From positions 23,175,288-23,239,287 of the forward strand of contig CM030717.1 in NCBI GenBank assembly GCA_017979445.1: a DNA stretch of 64,000 nucleotides, read 5' to 3'. Source of the DNA: Akebia trifoliata (Eukaryota; Streptophyta; Magnoliopsida; Ranunculales; Lardizabalaceae). The notes under the pieces were generated by a model. It did no database searches, was not told the origin of the DNA, and saw nothing but the letters and a program-made list of their open reading frames with translations. Below are positions 33,041 to 44,641 of the stretch, in pieces (within the stretch, counting starts at the first letter, position 1; each line of letters opens with the position of its first letter). The position numbers and the translations under genes are program-made.

Positions 33041-34450
33041 TTACCAGTCTTCAGCTTCCTTTTCTTCTACTCCTGTGTTTGCTTCCTTTTCAGGCCAATC
33101 CATATCGAAGAAGATTTCAAATCCCGACAGATGAGTACCCGTGATGTGATCAATAAATGGCTCTGGGAACCCACAGTATCGAAAGTCTTCTCCTTCTTTC
33201 ATGAAATATCCATTGAGGGTCTTACGATAAGACTTCATTTTAATCGAATTCGTGGTGCGTCCTTACCTTTTTGCGATTGCCTTGTCCTGTTTTGTCTCCT
33301 AATATTTGGCCCAATCTTCCTTAGTAGGTACATATCCTAAATCAAATGTGCCGACGACTTCTTTGATCACTGGTGCCTCTTTAATAGCTTGTTACTTACG
33401 ACCTAGGCCCATACCAGGGAAAAATCTCATTTTTTTGAACATATTGGCCATGTAGTAGTTAGAGGTATTCTCAATAGGAAAATGTTCTTTCACAGAGTGC
33501 TCCCATTGGACTAGGCATATCTTTTCAAATTCAAACCCACTGAGCTCTACCCCATATTGTTCTGGTTGAATCTGAAGTAATGGTTCATTCTTGGCTTTGG
33601 TACTCTTTACAATCCCCATAATCTCAGCATCTCCATGACGGGTAATTACTAGTCCATCTTTGATAAATTTAACTTTCTGGTGTAACGTGGAAGGTATGAC
33701 TTTGATCTGGTGTAACTATGGTCTGCTTAATAGTAAATTGAAAGAGGACTGGATATCAATAACCAGAAATTCCATAGGAAATTCAGCTATGCCTGTAGAC
33801 AATTGAAGGTGCAAAATTTCCAGTACCTCCCTCTTGGTGTTATCATATGCCCTAACACCCTGATTAGTGGACTTGAGATCTTCAACTTTAAATCCAAGGC
33901 AAGTAGCAGTCTTTAAAGGACAAACATTTAATACACTTCCATTATCAATTAAAACCAGAAGTACTCTCATCCTGTTACAGTCGACTGTGATGTGCAACAG
34001 CTTAGTGTGGCTTACTTCCTTTTTTGGGAGATCTGAGTCCGAGAAGGATAGGATATTCTCTACATAAGTCGCTCCTACTATATTGGCCAGCTGATCTGAA
34101 AAAGTATCAAGGGAAACTTGGGCTATGTTTAGTGTTTTGAGAACAGCCTCCCTATGGGCAGTTGAAGCTATGAGAAAACCCCAAACTGAGATATTGACCC
34201 CTGATTTCTTAAACTGCTTGATCACAGTGTCATTTTCCTCGATGTTTTCTTTGATAGGATCTTATTTTCCTTTTCTAGTCAAGGCTGCAGGATTATTGAC
34301 ACAAAATTCTTGTGGCTTAAAAACTCTTCCCCCCCGAGTCACATGTCTAACTTCATCATAAGAAAGGGAGAAAGACCCATCTTCTTTAGTCAGCAAGTAT
34401 GGATCTTCTTTTGTCAATGAAATGGGGCTTTCCAGATTCATTTGAGCCAA
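33041..34450 (-). pseudogene. TAT aspartic protease and downstream linker
   Basis: One frame with several stops. The protease (34225-33716) processes Gag-Pol; its active site reads LIDNGSVLN (Asp codon 33944-33946), and the family ending FNLLLSRP is near 33720. A linker follows: LHQKVKFIKDGLV, then a glycine-rich MRFFPGMGLGRK (near 33400-33430) resembling the G-patch-like stretch of these polyproteins, then LNGYFMKEGEDF (near 33200). Stops near 34262, 33715, 33391 and 33345 break it. Confidence 0.8.
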
Positions 34451-34499
34451 CAGATAACTAGTGAATGCAGGACTATCATAACGAGGTGGGGATAAATGG

Positions 34500-35135
34500 T
34501 ATGCATCATCTAGGGTTAGATCGAGAGGTTCATAACTTGTGGTGAAGACTTCGTTGGTGAAAACTATTCCGACAATGGGATAACTGGGTTGTTTAACCTA
34601 GATGTGATGAAGGAGAGAGATAATCGAATAGTAACTGGGTGTTGGAAACCATGTTCAGGGTTCGTGGAAGTTGATAGGTAGGCAGTGGATTAGTGGTGAC
34701 ATTTAGTGATGTTGGGCTAGGGATTGTGACCTTTTTTGCATCGATAAGATTTTGAATGGCATGAAAGAGAGTGATACACCGATCAGTGTGATGGCCAATT
34801 TTTTTATGGAATTCATAGAACATATTAGAATTATGTCCAACTGGTAGGGGATTTGGCAATGGTCGGGGTTGTATCGGGGTAAAAAGACCTTTTTTCAACA
34901 GTTTTTGAAAGGCTACGATAAGAGTCATCCCTAAATTGGTAAGTTGACGAGGAGTTCGGGGTTGACCTGGGTAAGTTTGATTATTGGACCGGGCTGGAGG
35001 TTGAACTGGGGTAGCTGATGTGTTGGTTATGTAAACATGGTTGGTACTTGGTTTAGAAACATAAGGTTTCTTAAACTTGTTATTCGAGGGGTTAGAAAGA
35101 ACCCCAGAGGCAAACGCATCCTCGAGTTGGCTTCT
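34500..35135 (-). pseudogene. TAT gag, C-terminal half (minus-strand element)
   Basis: Open from 35135 to 34593 and in another frame beyond. It contains SQLEDAFASGVLSN, GMTLIVAFQKLLKKGLF and the knuckle-like FYEFHKKIGHHTDRC (the first Cys is replaced by Tyr), followed by ITLFHAIQNLIDAKKVTIP, aligning with the gag copies at 3-1289 and 24592-26050. The solo LTR at 35141-38965 separates it from its N-terminal half. Confidence 0.85.
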
Positions 35136-36297
35136 GACTTTGTAGACACCCCATTTTTGCATCCACCTGACTTAGCGATCCGTCACCCAGTTGCTGTGGA
35201 TTCCTAATGATGAGCGGAAAGAACTCGAAAGCTTGAAAGAAGCATCCTTCTAATTCCCTTTTCTTTCTTCTAATTTTGTTATCTTATTTCTCCTTGCCAT
35301 GCGACATAGAATTACGCACGCTTAGGATCGCTACACCATACACTCGACTTAGCAAGCACGTATGCTTAGGTTCACTACACATTTGGATAATTTAGAAACC
35401 TCGCTACGCTAGGAAAACATGACCTCGAGACTTAGAAATAATCACGTTGCAACTGAAAGAAACTTCACGCTAAAATTCATCAAAATAGACAAAAATCGAA
35501 AAAATGACCAAAACGCCCCTTAATGTCCAACTTGCACGTAGAAACCGTGACTATTAGGAAAATTAAAATAAAACAACCAACTTGAAACATTTAAACAAAA
35601 ATCAAAATTCAAACAATCAACTTGAAAATTTTAAATCAACATTCAATCCAAAATTTAATCAACCCATCAACATTTAAATTAAAATTCGATCAACCAATTA
35701 ACATTGAAATTAAAACCTAATTGAACAATCAAATTAAATTTAAAACATAATCAATCAATCGAATTGAAATCTTAATTTAATCAACCAATCAAGATTGAAA
35801 AGTGAAACATAATTAACATATCAAATGAAAATCGAACCAAAATTAAAAATTGTAACTTAATCCATCACCTAATGAAATCAAAATCAAAATTTTAATCAAT
35901 CGATTAAATTGAATTTAAAATGCAATCAACCAATCAACTTGAAATTAAAATTTAATCAACTCATTTAAATCCAAATTAAGGTTCAATCGACCAACCACAA
36001 GTAAATTAAAATTTAATCGAACAATCTAATAATCAATCGGATCAAAATTCCAATTTTTCCAACCAATCGGCAAATCTAACCAACATTGAGCCATATGAGC
36101 GGTATATGTCGTGAAGCGTAGGAACATACACTCTTTAACTTGTTATTTATAAATCTTTTACAAAGAGAAAGTCTCTTTTTTGGTTTGGTCAAAGAGGAAG
36201 CAAATAAAAAAAAAACAAAGAAAGAAACAAATAAACAAAAAAGGGCAAAGAAATAAAGAGAACAAAGAGAGAGAGAATAAAAAATAGTAAGAGAATA

Positions 36298-36307
36298 CTA
36301 TAAAAGG
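36298..36307 (+). promoter_or_regulatory. TATA box of LTR B
   Basis: CTATAAAAGG about 1.16 kb into the LTR, preceded by GA-rich sequence and followed by pyrimidine-rich sequence. The best core-promoter candidate in this LTR. Confidence 0.6.
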
Positions 36308-37369
36308 GAGAGAGCTTTCTTTCTTGAAGGGGAGGAGTTTTTGGGGAAGAACTTAGAGAAAAAAGGCTGACATTTTTGGCACAAAAACAGCAAAAGAAAA
36401 AGAAAAACAGCAAAAGAGTTCTTTTTTGGCTTGATTGAAGAAAGACTCCAAAGAAGGCAACAGCCCCCTTCTCCCCTCAATCCCCCTCATATTCCATTAA
36501 CGTATCTCTTTTACAGGAGCCCCCTCTCTCAGCCACTAAGACCAGCCCATTATCACCTTCTCCATTAATACCCAACAACCTCTACCTTCTTCCACATTTT
36601 CCATTAACCTGCAACAACCCCTACCTTCACTCACGTCCTCCATTAACCTGCATCAACCTCTACTTACATTCACCTCCACCATTACAGCCCCCATTAACAA
36701 CCTTCTGTTAGCAGCCCCCATCTTCTCCACCACAACCTCTTCAATGCCCTCCCCTCTCCCACGTTTTCAGCCTTCTTCTCCAACGCCCTTTCTCTGTCGG
36801 TGTCTCCCTTACAGCCCCACTCTCTCTTAGTTTCTTCTCCAACGATAGTAGAACTTGGACCTCCTCTTCCAACCTTATTTGTAAATCACTCCTCCATAGC
36901 CACCCCCACATCTCAGCCTTACACCTTCCTCACGTTTTCAGCCCCATTGCCTCAATATTCCAGCCTGTAAATCATCCCCATTCATCGTAGTTGCAGCCCT
37001 CTAAACGTTATTCTTTTGAAACCACTTGCAACTAACGATTTCAGCCATTAATAACAGCCCATTACCTTCTTTCACCTCTCTTTTCAGCCATTGTTGCTGC
37101 TATAACGTCTTACCTGCAACGTCACAATCTCTTGCTACCCCCTCTTCTTCTCTGTTAACACCCAACAATCCCTACATTAACTCACATTCCACCATTTAAA
37201 CCAGCCCATCTCTTCTTCATAAGACCCCACCAGAAGTCCCCTCCACTGTTTCTGCTGCACCAACGCCCTCACCATTACAGCCCATATAGTAGCAGTGCTG
37301 CCATCCTCACCCGCTGCTATCGATTTAAGTCTGAAGGATCCATATCAGAACGACCTAATTGTCTTAAAG

Positions 37370-37375
37370 GTAAGT
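37370..37375 (+). promoter_or_regulatory. Candidate 5' splice site in U5
   Basis: AAAG|GTAAGT marks a sharp change from C-rich to T/A-rich sequence. The other type-B LTR keeps AAAGTAAGTTTTATT at the equivalent place (11078-11092). Type-A LTRs have GAAGGTAAA-like sites in U5. Confidence 0.4.
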
Positions 37376-37649
37376 TTATTTTCGTCGTGTTATTTTGTTT
37401 TGGGTTTGTATATTTGTTTATTTTTTGTCTCGTCTTTAGCGTAGTTTCTTCCTTCTTCCCCCTATTCTTCTATTTTTATGGTTCTTGTTTTTTTGTACTG
37501 TCATAGGTCCATCGCCAATTTTTGTTCTTGGATAAGTGAGAAAAGAATTTATTTTGCATTCTTATGTTTTTCCTTGGTTTGTTTTTGAGGTTCTTGATGT
37601 TACCAATAAATTTTAAGATGCTTATTCTCGAATCAATTTTTTTTACCCG

Positions 37650-38197
37650 TGAGTCAACTCACTAATTTCTGTGCGTTAGAAGCTTAAAAATAATTTTTAT
37701 ATAAAATGGGTGTGAGTTGACTCAATGAGTTTGTGTGCACATATGGGTTTAAAATCGATTTTCTTTTTAATAATGGGTATCGAGTTAACTCGCTGACTTG
37801 TGTGCATTAGAAGTTTGGGATTGACATTTTTATTAACTTTCCATGCTAGTTAACTCACTGATTTGTGTGCACATTTGGCTTTAAAATTGATTTTCTTTTT
37901 AATAATAAGCACATGGATTGACTCATTGATTTCTATGTACATTGGAATTTCAAAATTGATTTATTAACAAAATAGACATTGAGTTAACTCATTGACTTGT
38001 ATGTGTGCATAGGAAACTAAAATCGATTTTTGATAAAATTGATACGTGAGTCAATTCACTGATTTTTGGTGTACATAGGAATTTCAAAATTGGATTTTTT
38101 GATGAAATGGACATATGAGTTGACTCACTGATTTTGGTGGACATTGGGGTGTGAAAACTTATTTTACTTTTTAAAATATTATCAATGAGTCGACTCG
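37650..38197 (+). repeat. Nine-copy array of TGAGTYRACTCA palindromes
   Basis: Twelve-base palindromes at 37650, 37713, 37781, 37846, 37914, 37980, 38047, 38116 and 38186 (spacing 63-70 bp). They are embedded in units carrying CTGATTTGTGTGCACAT and AAAATYGATTTT. Cores are TGAGTCAACTCA, TGAGTTAACTCA or close variants. Confidence 0.85.
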
Positions 38198-38970
38198 TCG
38201 ATTTGTGTTCACGTGATAAAAATGGATTCTTGAAAATTCACAACTTGTTAATTTTGGGGATTTATGGGTTTTTCATTGATTTGGTGACTTTCCTAAAATC
38301 ATGATTTTCTATTTTTGAAAAATTGATATTTGTAAATTGCTAATTTGGAAAATCCCTTTTTTAAATTTCTAATTTTGAACTCTCAATTTAGGAAATTTCT
38401 AATTTCTAGTTTAGAAATTTCATGAATTCCCAAATTAGAAGTTTCATATTCTCAGTTTTTCACTTTAGAAAGTTTTCACAAATTCCTATTTTGGTCGATT
38501 TGGAAAATCTTCACATATTTGGATTTGTGATTGAAATGTTGCCATGTGGACTTTGAAGTATAGACCGGAATTAAGGCTTTTTCAAATATTTCCATCTTTA
38601 TGCAGAATTTGAGAATCATGTAATATTTTGAAAAATATTGACCTTGAGATTCGTTTAGCACATTCGATATAATTTGATGATGATGGTGATGATGATTGGA
38701 CCAGAATCTTTACTTTAGTCTCTACCCATTGACCGTAAGTTAGTTTTGGATCGTAGTAGAGACCGATCATGTTAATCGGGCGGGTTCGGTGTCTAACACC
38801 TTCTGAAACCTGTAATCTGACTCCTTATCCAAATCTTTGATCCGTGGGCAGATCCATATCCATTTGGAGTTATTTATAGTTCCTAGACCTAAACTAAGTG
38901 GCGACTCCCATTTACAATTGGACCCCTATCCACAATTTGGTGGAAAACGGGTCGAGGCGATTTCAGGCTT

Positions 38971-39773
38971 GTAATAGGATTCAAAGGTAGGAAGATATTG
39001 AGCAACCAAATGCTAAGCATATCTTTGTGTAAGGTTTTTCAGGATAAAGGCTACTTGTTCTTTTTCTGATGGCCTATCCCACATTTGGACAGCTTTGGCC
39101 CTCCAACGGCCAATGAAATCAGTAAAAGTTCTCATTTTTCTACTTAGTTGATTCCAAATCCCTTCTTGAAGTTTCAATCTCAGTACTGTACTTATATTAA
39201 TGCTAGAAGGCCTTTGACATCTTCTCTCATGTACTTACTACAGTTGGATCTTTAGACATCAACCATCGTAGAGCTGATCCTGATAGAGTTCGCTGAAATA
39301 ACAACGTCATCTATTCATCACTGAGCCCCATAGCGTTCATGTTAGTAACATACACCTTAAGATGTATTTTTGCACAACCTACCCCACTAAACTTGTCCAT
39401 TTCAGGCATCACAAACTTCTCTAGCAAATGAATTATAGGGATACGATTCAGAGCTTCAATGCTTGCTGCAATTTCATCGATACCCTTTATACTTTTCATA
39501 GCTGACTTTAACTGAGATATCCTGTTGGCTAACATCGGATTTTTATCGAAATGTTCTTCATCTCCGTCAAGTTCAAAAATCTCATGTACACGTCTTGTTG
39601 CATTTTCTTTTACCCTTTTTCCTTTTGGATCATCAAGGGGATTGTCCGTTGATTCTGAAATATGTTCTAAAACTTTTACTTTTCCTTTTATACTGTGGAT
39701 AACATTGGCAAAGGCTGTCAAAATCTTGCGGATCTCTGTAAGCCCAGATTCGAAAGCCATTTCTGCCTATTGA
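38971..39773 (-). pseudogene. TAT gag, N-terminal half (minus-strand element)
   Basis: The open part (39760-39311) begins MAFESGLTEIRKILTAF and ends with IHLLEKFVMPEMDKFSGVG and KVYVTNMNAMGLSDE, aligning with 65-200 of the first gag. It continues with stops (LFQRTLSGSALRWLMS, near 39270-39310) to the solo LTR. The N-terminal region is lysine/glutamate-rich (EHISESTDNPLDDPKGKR). Confidence 0.85.
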
Positions 39774-40078
39774 CTTGGTGTTGTCGTTCGTTCTAACTGA
39801 CTGGACTTACGACTCCAACTAGGAGGTGGACGCTTGAGTTTGGGCGCAATGATGATCCTATATACCCATCAAAGTTAAATTTAATCAATTTCAGTGTTAC
39901 CCCCTTGATAATATTTTAATGAGTACTTGAAGTTGTGCACTAATCCATTAAATAATCCATTCATGCAATGTCATCCAAAAGAAGAATAAATGTTTATTCA
40001 AAAGAAAAAATAACTTTATTGAAAATTATTGACAAAGAAATGTTCTCATTATAACATTTTTAACAAATCTGACTTAAA
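39774..40078 (-). other. Spacer between ORF1 and gag
   Basis: About 300 bp, AT-rich, no clear frame. The first gag Met could lie slightly inside it (an out-of-frame QASTS/RTNDNTKS stretch is visible), but stops prevent a firm choice. Confidence 0.4.
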
Positions 40079-41257
40079 CTATTTTTTACATGGACGCTTG
40101 GCTTTGTCTTGATGGTCATCAGGATTGCTATCAGGCTTGATTCTTTTGACTCTAACAACTGGCTCTTTGAATTCTGTTGGTCTGTCTGGATACCCTAAGG
40201 TGCATTTTTTCCAAGTATTCTCAATGAGATGCACAAACTTTTCAGTCAATGACTCAGGATGGAAGAAAGCTTTGTGTTGAGGTAAAGATAACTCTATAGG
40301 TACGTCGTACTGTTCTGGGATCAATGCAGGTTTGTAAAAAGATGTTTCTTCTAGTCCGATCAAATGAACATAATAGGATCCTTTGGTTCCTAGAACATGA
40401 GAATCAGTCATCCACCAAGGGCATCTTAAATCGATATGACAGGCAAGGCGAGAATCCAACCATTTGTTTCAAGTCTTGACTCAGTTGTGATGCACTAACA
40501 GGTTTCTTTTGGAAAAGTGTTTTGGCCCATACTTGAGGTTTGAAAGGACATCTACAATTTTGAGACGATCACAAAACCATATATAAAGTAGGTATGGGCT
40601 TCCTTTGAAGCTTTCCCTCTCACCATTCTTTATGGCATTTAAACCTGAGCAAGTTTCAACTAGGATAAGAGGTACAGGGTTGACTTTCCTTGAGAGTTGG
40701 GAGGCTATGTCTATGAAAGACTTAGGGACAGTCTAACCATTACTTTTGGAGGTCAGTATGTATTGGACTAGGATTCCTAGGCACAATCAATAGTTTCTAG
40801 TAGCTCGTCAGGCTTCTGATTTTACATTGACGGGATGACTGTGGGAACGATACGGGCCTAGTAAAGGTACTAAATACAATCTCCCGTTATGGACTAGAGC
40901 CTTAGCTTCTTCCTTTGAAATGTTCAATCTTGTGGTAAGGTCACCAGAATATCCTGTCTTCAATGAGGGCCTAACTAAAGGTCCTGAAGTGGATATCTCC
41001 ATAATGCCACAATAATCCTTGTGACTAAGGCACAAGTGCATATTCCCAATATGGAATATGTGAAGGTAAGGGTTCCAACGCTTAGCCATAACGCATAAGA
41101 GATTCCAGTCTATCTCAAACTCGTGGAAGTAAAGAGCACTCCTCAACATGAATTTGCCAAAATTGATCTTCTCTACAGGATGCATCCCTATGACAGTTGT
41201 TTTGACTAACTGGTCAATCGGGTTATTACCCGCGGTTAGCGTCCTGGTTTGACACAA
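40079..41257 (-). pseudogene. TAT/Ogre ORF1, plant-mobile-domain-like
   Basis: One minus-strand frame holds two open blocks (41257-40808 and 40459-40079) joined by sequence with a few stops. Block 1: FHEFEIDWNLLCVMAKRWNP, then HIGNMHLCLSHKDYCGIMEIS and GPLVRPSL. The joining part has VPLILVETCSGLNAI and FKGSPYLLYIWFCDRLK. Block 2 ends basic (KDRAKRPCKK-like). The motif order (W..AKRW.P..H.FHIG, GP, ILVET, GSPYLLYIWF) resembles plant mobile domain proteins and the extra ORF upstream of gag in Ogre/TAT elements. Biochemical role unknown. It lies between leader and gag, where ORF1 belongs. Confidence 0.65.
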
Positions 41258-41339
41258 AAGGATATCTTAGTACACTTCCAAAGTCCATGTAAAATATCTT
41301 TGTAAATCATTATTCAAACAAATCATTTTGTACATTATT

Positions 41340-41515
41340 TCCTTTATTTCATTTTCTTTTTGGAAAATTTTTCCTTTGGAAAACATTTTCTTTTGGAAAA
41401 GCATTCTTTTTGAAAAATATTTTTTCTAAAGAACACTTTTTCTGGAAAACATTTTTTTAGTGAACACTTTTTTTCTGGAAAATTCTTTCTTTTTGGAAAA
41501 TATTTTATTTTGTTA
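41340..41515. repeat. TTTTCTTTTGGAAAA low-complexity repeats
   Basis: Eight or more irregular copies of (C/T)TTTTTGGAAAA spaced 15-25 bp, giving many alternative AAAA/TTTT stems. Confidence 0.7.
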
Positions 41516-42162
41516 AGATGGGTTGAAACCCGAATTTAGAAAAAAATTTGATTTCCATTTTGATTTAAATGGCCCAGCCCATCATGATTGTTGGATCGAG
41601 ATGGACTGGGTCATTATGAATTATTACAAAAAATGGATTCCTTATTGGGTCGGTGCACCCATTTTAATTAAGTAAAACAAAAAACTTTAATCCTTGAGGA
41701 CAACCATATGTTCTGATCTCATCATTCACATACATTCATCATTCAGAAGGTCCCAATCAATAAACAACCTGGGAACACCCACGATCAGTTTGAGTCGTGA
41801 CCTACAGGGGAGGTTTCTAGACTCTAAGCTTACTATGTGCAATGTATTTTTATCTAGCCATCTTTGCCCAAGTATACCTATATACCTCTCGAGCGTACTC
41901 AATCAGACGGTACGTGGTGACTTCGTTTGACATATCGTATAGGTGATAATTTAAAACTTCAAATCACTTCTCTTAAGTAAAAAACAACCAGTTTAATCCC
42001 CAAATCAGAGGAGGCGCGCGATGCTTGAGAAAACACACTTTAAATCACCTCTTTTCTAGAATAGACGTAGTCTATCCTCCTAGTACCATAGTACATCCGA
42101 GCAGGATCTTGTTTAGGTACTGGTTTTGACCAAGAAGTACAATTGATGTACTTATATTATCT

Positions 42163-42495
42163 TTGATATACCTATAGGTACGAGTCAAGAGTTGTAGCTT
42201 TCATAAATTGTTTGACATCCCACGAAGAGACCGACCACGTACTAGTATTACGTTGGTAAACGGGACATGTGACTGTGCGGCGGCTTATAATAGGTCAAAG
42301 GCTCAGGTCGTTCCAGCCTGGGTGCATCGCTATACCTTTCAGACTCACCTGATCAGAATGTACTGACGCACCAGTTTGATATACCCTAAGGTACGTGACT
42401 AGAGTTGTGGTTTTCATGAATGACGTCGCATCTCCGAAGAGACCGGACCATGGACTAGTGTCACGTTGGCTATGTGGGAAGTGCAAGCGTGCAAA
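42163..42495. repeat. Diverged direct duplication, period about 213 bp
   Basis: TTGATATACCTATAGGTACG (42163) recurs as TTGATATACCCTAAGGTACG (42376). Both are followed by GAGTTGT(A/G)G, GAAGAGACCG and ACTAGT.TYACGTTGG. Confidence 0.75.
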
Positions 42496-42881
42496 GTAGT
42501 AAGCGTGATAGTGGTGTATGCAAAATAGGGTGGGGTGTGCCTAGGGCCTTTTCCAAACAAATGGGCCCATGTGTCCAATTAAACCAATACAAGTAAAGAA
42601 ATTAAACCATATAAGTAAAATGTATATATTGATTGAGAAAGATTAAAAACATATCTATATGGTTCAATGCACATTTCATGTATATATCAACGGCAAATCA
42701 ATCAATGAATATGGCATAAAATAATTGATCAGATCCAAACATTGTAATAGGCATAATTTCTATAATTTTATTGTCCAATCCAAGGTTATTTTGGGTGATC
42801 TAAAATAGTTCGAGATTCCTCAAACATTGAGTCAATAATAGGCTATAGAATAATGATTGTTGGGGTATGGGACGATGAACG

Positions 42882-42884
<3 letters not shown>

Positions 42885-42910
<26 letters not shown>
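42885..42910. repeat. Homopolymer of 26 T
   Basis: An uninterrupted T run, the longest homopolymer here. A minus-strand poly(A) tail is one explanation, but I found no flanking duplication. Confidence 0.9.
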
Positions 42911-42913
<3 letters not shown>

Positions 42914-44623
42914 CAAATTGGTTTTTATTTTTTCAAGCAAAATACCAAGGCCTTTATTTCAAACAAATTGATGTAAAAAAAAAAACTTTAAAAAAACTAT
43001 TACTAAAAAACAAACCAAAAATACAGCCCAACACAATTTTATTGCCACACCGACCACATGTTTGGGATCAAGAGCACAGAACCTCAATGTAATGCCATAG
43101 GTGACAATTGGTGTGCCAACAAATATAGAAAAAATCTTCTTAAAATCAAACTCAAGGTTGCCCGTAAATCAATCATTTATAATTATTTTTTATCTTCTTT
43201 TTATATTTCTGATTTTTGTTCTGAAAAAAAGATTAAATAAACCAAACTATACATTTGAACACAGAAAACCCCTTAACATCATCATTTAAAAACTTTTGGC
43301 TTATTCAACAGTTGCCAGGCAAATTCGTTATCGCGACAATTCACAATCAGTATCACTACAATAAGCCCAAAATCAAAATCCCAAAGTTCTTTAACAAAGA
43401 AGTAATAGTGCTAAATTTCGTGCTGATTTTCGACCATAGAATAGTTCCCTAGTCGCAATTTCATATTCAAAGAACTTCATTGTCTGCGATTCATTCATGT
43501 TGGAGGTTTTACTAAAGAAACAGCTAGTAATAACGGATCGAACAAAGAAAGATGTGTTTCCTCTGCTAGATCAGAACGAGCAGAGAAGAACATCTCACAG
43601 TCCAATCAAAGAACAAATGAGACTTTTTCTTTTAAAAGATCGAATTACCATAAAGAAAACTCAAGTAAAACTTGAATCGAATCACTATAGGTTTTGAAAA
43701 CTATTAAAAAAAACAAGATCTCTCATTAAAACAAGTTCTTCATTTCTTCGATTTGCGTTTCAGCAACATGACACTGCAGGGTTCAAGATCCTTTTCTATT
43801 ATTACTAAAAAGAACAATGAGATATAGGATTCCAAAAGGGTTTCCTTCAGTAGAAAACTCCCTCGTTCCCTTGATTGATCGAAGCTTCTTGTAGATAAGG
43901 GGGGTAAGGTTGTAAATCGATTGGAATAGAAATTTCAAAATGATCGGGCTTGAGAGGCTAAATCGATTGATTTCTGATTGGAAGCAGTCGGTCGCTGTCG
44001 ATGGAGCTAGATTGAAGAAAAGAGGTTTTGAGAAGAAAAGAATTAAAATCAATGAGGGTTTACATAATAAAAATGGTTTTTTACTGAAAAAACACCCTTT
44101 TTGAAACTGACTTGGGTGTTGTTGCCAACAACACACCAAGATTTTTTTTTTATGAAATAACAAGTGTTTTTTTTAATATAATAAAGTACAACACTCTCTT
44201 AATAAAAAAATTTGTTTTTATGTAAATGTTGTCCAAGGACAAATCAACATGCACCCTAAAAAAAATTATATGTATGCCGTAAAAGATGCATCCAAAAAGA
44301 AAAAAAAATTGATAAAAAAAATAAAAAAGAAAAAACAATCTCCATGCTCCAACAACTATTACTCCATTCTTACTTCTTGAAATTTTACATTACTTAGAGT
44401 TACTCCAAATAACCCTTAATTGAACCATAAAAAATACGCCAAGGAAAAATATTCAAAATCCAAACAAATGATCGATAATTGAGTCAAAAGAATGATATGA
44501 ACAAAAAATAAACAGACAAACAAACCAATAAAAAACAAATAAATTAAAAAAAACATAATAATAACTAGGTCATCTTGGCAATGTTCCAATACTTGGGACT
44601 TTTCAAGTTAGATCTTCAATAAT
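42911..44623. other. Unassigned sequence in the leader of the minus-strand element
   Basis: No protein I recognise. A 126-codon minus-strand frame (44163-43783) has no known motif and is lysine/phenylalanine-rich. Composition changes between the T run (42885) and another T/A-rich stretch (44145-44340). The last 250 bp, ending at the PBS, are probably element leader. The rest may be a separate old insertion. Confidence 0.3.
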
Positions 44624-44641
44624 CCCCAGTGGAGTCGCTAC
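44624..44641 (-). promoter_or_regulatory. Primer-binding site of the minus-strand TAT element
   Basis: Minus strand TAGCGACTCCACTGGGG one base after the LTR end: the TAT-type site with one change. It confirms that the neighbouring LTR is the 5' LTR of a minus-strand element. Confidence 0.85.

Larger units (their letters stand above)
35141..38965 (+). mobile_element. Solo LTR type B inserted in gag
   Basis: 3825 bp, TGTAGACACCCCATTTTTGC to GAGGCGATTTCA. It is flanked by GACTT (35136-35140) and GGCTT (38966-38970), a 5-bp duplication with one difference, and it lies opposite to the gag it splits. U3 is rich in AATCAACC words (35540-36060). A TATA box (36298-36307) is followed by a C-rich stretch of CAGCCC and CCATTAACCTGCAACAACC repeats (36470-37330). 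After a splice-donor-like site (37370) it turns AT-rich and carries a palindrome array (37650-38197), GGTGTCTAACACCTTCT (38788) and AGTGGCGACTCC (38897). Confidence 0.9.
41258..42884 (-). other. Leader of the minus-strand TAT element, part 1
   Basis: No credible gene. It holds a low-complexity run of TTTTGGAAAA words (41340-41515) and a diverged 213-bp duplication (42163-42495). Part of it (41990-42150) is similar to 46290-46440. Confidence 0.55.

Noticed and set aside
36189..36480. Hydrophobic minus-strand frames (poly-F/L)
   Set aside because: Translation of A-rich LTR sequence opposite the TATA/purine region; not a membrane protein gene.
43783..44163. 126-codon minus-strand frame as a candidate host gene
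   Set aside because: No recognisable motif, low complexity, no homologous frame, no promoter or intron evidence; kept as unassigned sequence only.
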